Shown: piece by piece, positions 47,900 through 57,900 of the stretch | Layout: every line of letters starts with the position of its first letter | Numbering within the stretch: the stretch's first letter is position 1 | DNA from: Larix kaempferi | Taxonomy: Eukaryota > Streptophyta > Pinopsida > Pinales > Pinaceae | Assembly (NCBI GenBank): GCA_027924585.1 | Contig: BSBM01000047.1 | Location: forward strand, 24,434,501 to 24,498,500 | Length of the DNA stretch: 64,000 nucleotides | Reading direction: 5' to 3' | Translations under genes and position numbers: made by a program | The notes under the pieces: model-generated | The model's database searches: none | Told to the model about the DNA's origin: nothing | The model's input: the letters and a program-made list of their open reading frames with translations, nothing else

Positions 47900-50800
47900 G
47901 AATCAACCAAGGTTACTGTTATCACCTAAGCTGTAGTTACCCCTATGGATGTATCCAGTCATGGATGGCAATAGGGAAGGGCAACTCAAAAGGTGCAACC
48001 ACGATCACCTCGACCTCCAGTATATGGTTGTCACGCCAGTCGAGGCAACCTTCGCTTTATGTTATCTAGCCCAGACAACAAAGGGGGAGCCCTGATCTAC
48101 TCCCGACAGGAGAGATCAAAACCAAGACACCAAATCAGGGTATTTCTAAGTGAAGTTAGGTGTATGGTTTATCCTAGACCTAAGGATGAAGTCACAAGCC
48201 AAGTGAGGGGTTTAATGAGTATAGATTTGGTTCATGGTTGATGTGAGAGTGACTTATAATGTTTGAAGTGAGATCTAGGATTAGTGTACTAGTTCAATGT
48301 TGGAAGACCCACTGCCTTGGGAACCGTGTCCAATGCAGGGTAGTTTAAGGGTTGATTGGGGCTAACTAGTACAAGTGACAAGCTTGACCATGGTACATGA
48401 TGGCTTCAAGGGTTTAGTTCACCATGCATAGGTCAAACCACAAGTCAATCCAACAATCTAGGAAAGTTGAATTAACTTGGAGAGAAACCAGTGCCTTGGG
48501 AATTGGGAAGTGGAGTCAAAGTAGGGTTGACTTGTGGTTTAGGACTCCTAGTACTTGGGACAGGTGGGAATAGAGGTCTTGATGGATGAATGTATCTAGA
48601 TCTAGGTTTGACCCAAGTGGACCACAATCCCTTAAAACAAGGAATGCAATCCCCAAGGCAAGATTTGACAAAGTGATAGTCTAGACCTAGGTTTTGAATT
48701 ATTCCGGTTCTAAATCTCCAAAAATCTCAAGTACCCAGTTCCTGGAAGTGAGTCAACTCACTTCTCCAAGGTGGTGCGACTTTGCCCAAGGAAGCCTAAA
48801 AGTGGGGTTAGGTGGGTCAAAACAAGTCGGATGGCATCCAAACTTTAGATCCGGGTAGATCGGTCAAGTAGGAGTATGGATCTGTATTTTCGTGGTAATC
48901 CAACGGTTAGATCTTAGTAGATCTGAGTTTAAGGGTTCCAAGTGGTCCAAAATGGGGATTAAATCCCTTAAAATGTGGAATGGGGCCCACAAGGTGAATT
49001 TCAGAAAAGTAACAATCTGGGTGTATGTTATTGGATGTGTAGATGACGAATCAAGTGGAATCTCAAACACCCATCACCTAGATCTAGGTCAACTTGCTCA
49101 ACTAGTGAAGTGCGCCTTGCTTGGGAGAAGCTAAGTTGGCATGGGAGAGGGGTCAAACGGAAGCCAATCCTCACCAAACTATAGATCCGGGATGCCGTGG
49201 ATGCTATAGAGGTGGGTTTTCAATATTATGCCCAATAACCCACTAGATCTAAGTAGATCTGAGAAAATGTAAAAATGGGGTTTTGATTGATTTAGGGTTT
49301 TAAAATATTTTAGACAATTGGATAGATCATGGAGATAGAACTTACCTTGAGATCATACCTGAGTGATGTGGATGAGATGCCTTGATGTTGAGGAAGATTC
49401 CCGCAGAGATCAAATGAGAGACTGTTGATTTGCTTGCCAATTTGACGCCCTAGCCCACAAGTGCGCCTTCCTCTACCTGTCAAACCAAGGAATGAAGATT
49501 CAATCAGTAAGATCAAGTATGGAAGAAATACAAGAGAAATGCAATAGTAACATGAAATAGAAGGTCCTGGGACAGTAATACTCCCTGTTACCAACGAAGA
49601 GCTCCAAAGAAGAAGTAGGGAGAGTCTTCCCCTACCAATACCTCCTCCTCCAAGCAAATTGGCCTCCACCTGTAGATGCAAAAATCGTGGTACAAAGATA
49701 TGGCAAACAAGATCTTCAATAACTCAGTGCAAAGGAAGAACCAACGAACGAACACCAAAAACATTCATCACAACACTGGAGATAGATGCAATAATAATTT
49801 TCTATTCCAATGATCCAGAGCCAAAAGTCCCTTTACAATGAGAGGCTCTCTCCTTTAAATAGGAAGGAGAGGCACCAAAACCCTAACCACTTTTTGAATG
49901 AGTGGCTAAGATTAAAAGATACAAATGTCTAATCAATGGTTGAGATGAGCTCAACAATATAATACATGGATCACACATAAAATATAATGTAAGTGGACAA
50001 AATCGCCCTAGAAGAGGGGAATCCCACCAAATCATGATGATAAAATATCATAAGAGGCTTATGGTGGGTCCAAGGGGTAATTTTATCCCTCCTTGGTCAA
50101 TCCCCATAGCACAATAACCAATAAATAATCATGAATGTACCAAATCGTGCCTCCATAGTGAAGTCGTGGTCCTCAAAAGACCTCAAAAAATCCACAGAAA
50201 GTGCCATAAGTGATGGATGCGGGCCCCGATGAAGCTAAAACTGCTGGAGAAGGTGTGGAAGACCCCGATCTATCATAACTGATCATCCCATGCCATAACT
50301 TTGCCTCAGTAGCCCAAATCGATTTCCTCAATAGCCATTTCTACCAATCCTGAAATGCCTCGGGAAGCGTGAAACTGCCCCAAACAGCCTCCTGGAGTGC
50401 TGGCGCTGTCAAGGTGAGGGCACCAATGTGTCTGGAAGGGGGGTAATATGGTAAAAACAAGTGGCTGGACCACCCCCTCCATCATCAGCGCCCTAGGTCA
50501 ACCGGATAAAAGTCATCTCTGCCCCGACAGGGCCTCCAACAGACCAAAACTGCACTGGGACCGCCTACTGAGGCTCAATCATCACTGTAAGTGCCCGGAA
50601 CTGAAAACAAACTGTCCCATTGGACTCAGAAGGTCCAAATCTATCCAAGATGTGTACTCATACACCATATGAGTCTCTGCATGATCAAAATAAATATCCA
50701 ATATACCGGAACAGGGCCAATAATAATGCGCTGTACATATACAAATACTGCTGTAATCCCAGAATCGTCATCATAACCCTGTAGCTGCTGCATAGAATCA

Positions 50801-51388
50801 TCCTGTATGTGTACATAGACCATATATCATCTATCCATATCATCATAAGGTCTAACATCTCATGTCCCATGGTCCTCCATAGTCAAACTAGGTCCAACCA
50901 AGACCAAATATAACTCAGATGATCATCAATAGCTGCTGTAAAGTGTCAAGGTTAATATATGCTCTACAACTTATTCAAATAACCATTGTAACACAGAGTA
51001 ATCATGACTGGCGATCTAAATCCAAATATATAGTGTTGTTAATTATTATTATTACTCAGACTAGACTTTCAGGATCATACTCACTTCATAGTTGTGATCA
51101 ATTTGCTAGTGAAGGGTGAAGGCTGAAATAACTGGCTAGGCTAAGGGATGACTTGACTGACTTGACTTTGTGACACTTTGGCAAGGGAAAGGGAATACAC
51201 ACCATAGTATATACTGAATGAGCAATAACACAGGGAATGGAGGTGTCTCACAAATGGATGAGTTGTTTAAAGAGGGTTTATTCACCTTCACAGATGCGCA
51301 CAATCCATAATACAAATAAGGCCAGCAATTGTTTAGATATAGCATTTAAGTTCCATTGCTTTTTGGGCCTGAAGTTTCCATAGCCTTG

Positions 51389-51421
51389 ATCTATGTGTGT
51401 TTACAAACACATTGCATAGAT
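51389..51421 (-). promoter_or_regulatory. LTR hairpin 1, element A 3' LTR
   Basis: ATCTATG, TGTGTTT, AC, AAACACA, bulge TTG, CATAGAT: fully paired 7 + 7 bp. The copy in the 5' LTR is at 58473-58505. Confidence 0.65.
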
Positions 51422-51453
51422 TTACATTTTTTTTTTTTAGGCTTTCTGCTGCA

Positions 51454-51530
51454 GGTGTGTTTTTAAGGCACTTGTTTACCTGAGCACTTCTAGGTGTGTC
51501 ATGGACAGCTTGTTTACCTAGGTATTTATT
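51454..51530 (-). repeat. Two 39 bp direct repeats between the hairpins
   Basis: GGTGTGT at 51454 and 51493, each followed by CTTGTTTACCT(G)AG. Present in every family A LTR between hairpins 1 and 2. Confidence 0.6.
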
Positions 51531-51585
51531 TTTCCAAAAGATATAACATTTTATTTTCATGGCCATTTTCATTTGGCATGCCTTT

Positions 51586-51620
51586 CATTCATGTGTGTTT
51601 AGAAACACATTGCATGAATG
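51586..51620 (-). promoter_or_regulatory. LTR hairpin 2, element A 3' LTR
   Basis: CATTCATG, TGTGTTT, AG, AAACACA, bulge TTG, CATGAATG: fully paired 8 + 7 bp. Different outer stem from hairpin 1, same core and bulge. The copy in the 5' LTR is at 58670-58704. Confidence 0.65.
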
Positions 51621-52453
51621 GGCTTTTCACACAAGATATAGCATTTCATTTTTTCCAGATTTTGTATTGATGGCAGCACTAAAAGTTTCAGGTTTAGCCA
51701 ACACAACTTTAGTGACTAGGGGGAATTCACAAGGAACTCCAACTCACCATAGGTAAGTTTTGTCACCAACTCAGAGCCGAGACACAATAAACAGGGAAGC
51801 TCATCCAATACAGAGGCTACAGTGGGGAAAAGTCCTCCATGCCACTAGTCAACTAGTAAGTCAGGGTGATAATCTAAAAGGTAGGCCATGGATGGATGAA
51901 GACAATGAAATGATGGAGCCAACACTAGCAAGCCAAAGTATGGTGTAATGATCACCTCTATTCTCCCTAAGGAGGGTATGTACCAATGAGTATGAATAGT
52001 GAACTTCTAAGTCTGAGTAGGGACAGTATAATATATATAATAGATCAACCAGGTCCATATATCTATATGATCGCCAGATCATGACACTAAGTGCTAAGAC
52101 ATGCTATAAGAATAAGTATAAAAGCAATCTAACCATAACACCATGATATACCTGCTGAGTCATATACCTGCAAGCTCATCAACCTGTACCATCATCTGTC
52201 CTCTGAGACTGCTGCTGTAACTCTGGGCACTACTGTCTTCTCTGTACCAATGATATAATGGCTACATCGGTCATCTCTCTGAGTGTCCTGAAACTCAGTC
52301 ATGGCATGGGGAATGCAACTGCTGTCCACAATCTGATAGTGATCCGATATAGATGCTCATCTCGGCATCTCAAATGCAAGGGAACTGGCTGAATAGTGTA
52401 CTGGAATGAGAAAAATAATGTATGGTAGCCCGGCTACTATATATGTGATAACA

Positions 52454-52921
52454 TCTGGCTCCGGCTGGGACAAGTGCTCTGCTGAAATGAGCGCTTGAGA
52501 ACCTCAGAATCTCTGGTCCTCGAATCTCTGCTACTCGAATCCACGATCCAGCACTCTTCCATTTTATTTCAAGCTTTTATTCTTGCAACCTATTTTCTGC
52601 ATTCACAAACATCAAAAATACCTCATGCCGCATGTGTGGGAAAAATATAAAACCACTGAAATAAAATCTACTCTATGTCAGAAATATAAATGCATGAAAT
52701 ATATAAGTGCAGAAAGTAAATTAAACTACTAACATAATTTGCAAAATTTGAAATTTATTGTGCAGGAAAAGAAAAGGGACAGGTACTCATTTAAACTAGG
52801 AGCTTACAAAAGAGCTTAGAGATAAACAAGGTGCCAGACTCAATGGCTGAAAAGACTAACTACTGCCTAAGTAGGCTTATTCAGTTCCTACCTACTCTAA
52901 TCTAACTAGTCATCACAAATG
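52454..52921 (-). mobile_element. Element A, 3' untranslated internal region
   Basis: 468 bp between the gag stop and the 3' LTR. Holds the conserved module: a CCAGAGATTCTG-type word, GGTTCTCAAG, the hairpin at 52471-52497, TCCCAGCCGGAGCCAGA, then the LTR (all on the minus strand). No gene. Confidence 0.75.
52471..52497 (-). promoter_or_regulatory. Conserved pre-PPT hairpin, element A
   Basis: CAAGTGCTCT, loop GCTGAAA, TGAGCGCTTG on the + strand: eight to nine pairs, the terminal loop-side pair lost. Confidence 0.6.
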
Positions 52922-54709
52922 TTAGGTAAAATCATAAATCCAGTGCAACCATTCATCAAATAGGTTAATGATTCTTATTTGATTTTTGATAATAGAACAA
53001 GTCAAGATTGGGCTAAAGATCAACAAATTTAAGGGCACAGTCTTCTTGATTTGTTCATAAATTGAAGAATGGTTTGAATGATGCAATATGAAATTATGCC
53101 AAGGAGAAGACTGACTAGTGCAAACATCCTCCATCAAAGAACTGATAGGATCATAAAATTTATGCAAGTTAAACTCAGAGATGGATAGAGGAAGGACATA
53201 AGGCATGTGATTCGATTCATTTTCACACAAATTAACTTTTTCATTTACTTCTCTCACATACTCAATTTGATTCTCCTTGGGACTGATGATCAAAAATTCA
53301 AGTGGGGATAAATTAAAGCTTAAAAGACGGAAAATCAAAGTCGGACCCACTTGATGCTCAAAAATGGAGAAAATATGGAATTGATCTTTAAACACCTTTT
53401 CTAGCCACCAAGAATGATTGATAACTTGACAACATACATTATGGTTCCAAAGTGACTGAAAAAGGACATGAAGTGCTTTTTCTCCAAACATGTAATCATG
53501 CTTATACTTCCTATTAAAAATTTCCAAGGCGAAAGATTGACTAGAGCACCAACCCAAAGATGATTGAAAGAATTGGGAAAGGAGGGCGGATTGCAAATAT
53601 GAAATTTCTCCCAAATGGATAGACAAGTTTGACCTTGGATTTTGAAAAACATTCTTTATTCTAGGAATAATTTCAAACTTTTGATCAAATTTAATATTTA
53701 TAACCTGAGGACAAGATTGACCATAACTATCTAACTCTAAGTTATCCTGATTAAAGATGAAAAAAGGAAACTTTAAAGATTCATTGTAAGAAGTGGAACA
53801 AAGATTAGAACACCTAGTATGATTTACTAACTCTTCCTCATCTTGATATTGATCTTTTATTAATTCATCATTAAAATTATAAGAGGATAAGTGATCATTT
53901 TCATTTAATTGATCAGGGGTGAAATTAATAATTTCATTTAACATATCCTGATTATTTGCACAATGATCACCTGAAATCATCACTAGAGGATCTTGATCTA
54001 TGTCCCTACTTTCTTCTTCTTCAGTACGTTGATAAGGAATTGAATGATCATTAAAGACAGAATGACTAATGAGTTTCTCTGGGGGAGGAACTTCAGTAGA
54101 CCTATTAACTAAAAGCTCATCCTCAGAAATTCCTTCAGGATCAGGACTAGGGCTACCTAAAAAGCAATTTGAAAATTTATGGTTTGTACAATGATTAAAG
54201 ATTTGACTTTCGATTGACTCAAAAGTAGAAGACTTATCATTAGAAGAAATTGGGCAGGAAAGGTCATCTCCGGATGTTGACAAATCACTTGATATTTGAT
54301 TGTTAAATGATTCCACAATAGGATCGGAAAGGAGAAGGTTTTGATCTTGGATTTGATTTGAAAGATACATATCATCGAATTCACTTCCCCATTCTTCTAG
54401 GAATTTATTTTCAAGTATGTCATAACCAGAAATGCTATTGGGTTTCAAATTCGAAAGCCAGAGTCCAGCTCTTTCTTTGAAAGATGAAGCCAATAGTCTC
54501 ATACACACATCCTCATGGGTTATGGATAACTCTTTAATAATTTCCCTAAAAAGTTCAAGGTGTCTTTTAGCAGAGATTTCATAACTTCCATCGAAAATAG
54601 GCAACCTTGCACATGCTTGATGAGGAATATGATGAGGATACCCAACAATTTTTGAAAAGTCAAAAACTTTTAAACGACCGAAAGTTCTAGGTCGCTCAGA
54701 AGCAGCCAT
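52922..54709 (-). CDS. Gag-like protein of element A, intact (595 aa)
   Basis: The only gene of element A. Start: ATGGCTGC context, about 210 bp after the tRNA-Asp sequence. Residues ~1-110 resemble the helical capsid part of Ty3/gypsy Athila-type gag (LELFREIIKELSITHEDVCM, then FKERAGLWLSNLKPNSIS and ENKFLEEWG). Residues ~115-300 are acidic and Ser-rich. The last ~190 residues (FHIFSIFEHQVGPTLIFRLL to LFDEWLHWIYDFT) are an unrecognised domain that is conserved in element B and broken element 2. No CCHC knuckle, no D-S/T-G protease and no polymerase motifs. An uninterrupted frame with young LTRs implies recent selection or very recent insertion. It could bind element RNA or assemble with the particles of an autonomous partner; that is inference. 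Confidence 0.88.
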   Translation of the reverse strand: MAASERPRTFGRLKVFDFSKIVGYPHHIPHQACARLPIFDGSYEISAKRHLELFREIIKELSITHEDVCMRLLASSFKERAGLWLSNLKPNSISGYDILENKFLEEWGSEFDDMYLSNQIQDQNLLLSDPIVESFNNQISSDLSTSGDDLSCPISSNDKSSTFESIESQIFNHCTNHKFSNCFLGSPSPDPEGISEDELLVNRSTEVPPPEKLISHSVFNDHSIPYQRTEEEESRDIDQDPLVMISGDHCANNQDMLNEIINFTPDQLNENDHLSSYNFNDELIKDQYQDEEELVNHTRCSNLCSTSYNESLKFPFFIFNQDNLELDSYGQSCPQVINIKFDQKFEIIPRIKNVFQNPRSNLSIHLGEISYLQSALLSQFFQSSLGWCSSQSFALEIFNRKYKHDYMFGEKALHVLFQSLWNHNVCCQVINHSWWLEKVFKDQFHIFSIFEHQVGPTLIFRLLSFNLSPLEFLIISPKENQIEYVREVNEKVNLCENESNHMPYVLPLSISEFNLHKFYDPISSLMEDVCTSQSSPWHNFILHHSNHSSIYEQIKKTVPLNLLIFSPILTCSIIKNQIRIINLFDEWLHWIYDFT

Positions 54710-54921
54710 GGATAATAATTTTTTTATTTTATATATATATATTTTTTTTTTATATTTTTATATTAATTTTTTTTTTTAAATTGAAGAACCTGAAAACAAA
54801 ATGATGCACCCCATAAGATTTGTCTAAATTCTAGTGTTATAGGGATGTAAATGAGCTCGCTCCTCAGCGGAGTCACGGTTGGGAGTCGCCAGGTAGATTT
54901 AACTCTTCTACCGAGATATGT
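54710..54921 (-). other. Element A leader between tRNA sequence and gag
   Basis: Contains the conserved CTGGCGACTCCCAACC and GCTGAGGAGCGAGCTCATT blocks (minus strand), followed by low-complexity (T/A)-rich sequence at 54719-54780 immediately before the gag start. Confidence 0.6.
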
Positions 54922-54993
54922 GTCGTTGTAGTATAGTGGTGAGTATTCCCGCCTGTCACGCGGGTGACCCGGGTTCGATCCCCGGCAACGGCG
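54922..54993 (+). tRNA. tRNA-Asp (GTC) sequence, with CCA, at the primer binding site of element A
   Basis: 72 nt with all arms readable: acceptor GTCGTTG / CAACGGC(G), A box TAGTATAGTGGTGAGT, anticodon loop CTGTCAC with anticodon GTC at 54955-54957, B box GGTTCGATCCC. It is followed by CCA (54994-54996), which nuclear genes do not encode, and AAA, then the LTR. On the element strand the ordinary 18-nt PBS (54979-54996) is the start of this sequence. The simplest origin is reverse transcription through the whole mature primer tRNA. Both pol III boxes are intact, so transcription is possible but unproven; no T-run terminator follows directly. Confidence 0.9.
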
Positions 54994-54996
54994 CCA
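54979..54996 (-). promoter_or_regulatory. Primer binding site (tRNA-Asp), element A
   Basis: TGGCGCCGTTGCCGGGGA on the minus strand, three nt from the 5' LTR end at 55000. Fully complementary to tRNA-Asp, with the match continuing for all 75 nt. Confidence 0.92.
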
Positions 54997-54999
54997 AAA

Positions 55000-57900
55000 T
55001 GTTATCACCTAAGCTGTAGTTACCACTATGGATGTATCCAGTCATGGATGGCAATAGGGAAGGGCAACTCAAAAGGTGCAACCACGATCACCTCGACCTC
55101 CAGTATATGGTTGTCACGCCAGTCGAGGCAACCTTCGCTTTATGTTATCTAGCCCAGACAACAAAGGGGGAGACCCGATCTACTCCCGACAGGAGAGATC
55201 AAAACCAAGACACCAAATCAGGGTATTTCTAAGTGAAGTTAGGTGTATGGTTTATCCTAGACCTAAGGATGAAGTCACAAGCCAAGTGAGGGGTTTAATG
55301 AGTATAGCTTTGGTTCATGGTTGATGTGAGAGTGACTTATAATGTTTGAAGTGAGATCTAGGATTAGTGTACTAGTTCAATGTTGGAAGACCCACTGCCT
55401 TGGGAACCGTGTCCAATGCAGGGTAGTTTAAGGGTTGATTGGGGCTAACTAGTACAAGTGACAAGCTTGACCATGGTACATGATGGCTTCAAGGGTTTAG
55501 TTCACCATGCATAGGTCAAACCACAAGTCAATCCAACAATCTAGGAAAGTTGAATTAACTTGGAGAGAAACCAGTGCCTTGGGAATTGGGAAGTGGAGTC
55601 AAAGTAGGGTTGACTTGTGGTTTAGGACTCCTAGTACTTGGGACAGGTGGGAAATAGAGGTCTTGATGGATGAATGTATCTAGATCTAGGTTTGACCCAA
55701 GTGGACCACAATCCCTTAAAACAAGGAATGCAATCCCCAAGGCAAGATTTGACAAAGTGATAGTCTAGACCTAGGTTTTGAATTATTCCGGTTCTAAATC
55801 TCCAAAAATCTCAAGTACCCAGTTCCTGGAAGTGAGTCAACTCACTTCTCCAAGGTGGTGCGACTTTGCCCAAGGAAGCCTAAAAGTGGGGTTAGGTGGG
55901 TCAAAACAAGTCGGATGGCATCCAAACTTTAGATCCGGGTAGATCGGTCAGGTAGGAGTATGGATCTGTATTTTCGTGGTAATCCAACAGTTAGATCTTA
56001 GTAGATCTGAGTTTAAGGGTTCCAAGTGGTCCAAAATGGGGATTAAATCCCTTAAAATGTGGAATGGGGCCCACAAGGTGAATTTCAGAAAAGTAACAAC
56101 CTGGGTGTATGTTATTGGATGTGTAGATGATGAATCAAGTGGAATCTCAAACACCCATCACCTAGATCTAGGTCAACTTGCTCAACTAGTGAAGTGCGCC
56201 TTGCTTGGGAGAAGCTAAGTTGGCATGGGAGAGGGGTCAAACGGAAGCCAATCCTCACCAAACTATAGATCCGGGATGCCGTGGATGCTATAGAGGTGGG
56301 TTTTCAATATTATGCCCAATAACCCACTAGATCTAAGTAGATCTGAGAAAATGTAAAAATGGGGTTTTGATTGATTTAGGGTTTTAAAATATTTTAGACA
56401 ATTGGATAGATCATGGAGATAGAACTTACCTTGAGATCATACCTGAGTGATGTGGATGAGATGCCTTGATGTTGAGGAAGATTCCCGCAGAGATCAAATG
56501 AGAGATTGTTGATTTACTTGCCAATTTGACGCCCTAGCCCACAAGTGCGCCTTCCTCTACCTGTCAAACCAAGGAATGAAGATTCAATCAGTAAGATCAA
56601 GTATGGAAGAAATACAAGAGAAATGCAATAGTAACATGAAATAGAAGGTCCTGGGACAGTAATACTCCCTGTTACCAACGAAGAGCTCCAAAGAAGAAGT
56701 AGGGAGAGTCTTCCCCTACCAATACCTCCTCCTCCAAGCAAATCGGCCTCCACTTGTAGATGCAAAAATCGTGGTACAAAGATATGGCAAACAAGATCTT
56801 CAATAACTCAGTGCAAAGGAAGAACCAACGAACGAACACCAAAAACATTCATCACAACACTGGAGATAGATGCAATAATAATTTTCTATTCCAATGATCC
56901 AGAGCCAAAAGTCCCTTTACAATGAGAGGCTCTCTCCTTTAAATAGGAAGGAGAGGCACCAAAACCCTAACCACTTTTTGAATGAGTGGCTAAGATTAAA
57001 AGATACAAATGTCTAATCAATGGTTGAGATGAGCTCAACAATATAATACATGGATCACACATAAAATATAATGTAAGTGGACAAAATCGCCCTAGAAGAG
57101 GGGAATCCCACCAAATCATGATGATAAAATATCATAAGAGGCTTATGGTGGGTCCAAGGGGTAATTTTATCCCTCCTTGGTCAATCCCCATAGCACAATA
57201 ACCAATAAATAATCATGAATGTACCAAATCGTGCCTCCATAGTGAAGTCGTGGTCCTCAAAAGACCTCAAAAAATCCACAGAAAGTGCCATAAGTGATGG
57301 ATGCGGGCCCCGATGAAGCTAAAACTGCTGGAGAAGGTGTGGAAGACCCCGATCTATCATCACTGATCATCCCATGCCATAACTTTGCCTCAGTAGCCCA
57401 AATCGATTTCCTCAATAGCCATTTCTACCAATCCTGAAATGCCTCGGGAAGCGTGAAACTGCCCCAAACAGCCTCCTGGAGTGCTGGCGCTGTCAAGGTG
57501 AGGGCACCAATGTGTCTGGAACGGGGGTAATATGGTAAAAACAAGTGGCTGGACCACCCCCTCCATCATCAGCGCCCTAGGTCAACCGGATAAAAGTCAT
57601 CTCTGCTCCGACAGGGCCTCCAACAGACCAAAACTGCACTGGGACCGCCTACTGAGGCTCAATCATCACTGTAAGTGCCCGGAACTGAAAACAAACTGTC
57701 CCATTGGACTCAGAAGGTCCAAATCTATCCAAGATGTGTACTCATACACCATATGAGTCTCTGCATGATCAAAATAAATATCCAATATACCGGAACAGGG
57801 CCAATAATAATGCGCTGTACATATACAAATACTGCTGTAATCCCAGAATCGTCATCATAACCCTGTAGCTGCTGCATAGAATCATCCTGTATGTGTACAT

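Larger units (their letters stand above)
47917..52453 (-). repeat. Element A, 3' LTR (4537 bp)
   Basis: TGTTATCACCTAAGCTGTAG at the left, TATATATGTGATAACA at the right. Contains the hairpins at 51389-51421 and 51586-51620, and TTTAAATA near 49855-49862. Confidence 0.95.

Noticed and set aside
54922-54993. An ordinary host tRNA-Asp gene
   Set aside because: It carries an encoded CCA and sits exactly between LTR and leader of a complete retrotransposon, so it belongs to the element. Transcription is still possible.
54763-55008. 81-codon minus-strand open frame across the tRNA sequence
   Set aside because: It covers the LTR end, PBS, tRNA and leader; these are nucleic-acid signals and the peptide has no homologue in elements B or 3.
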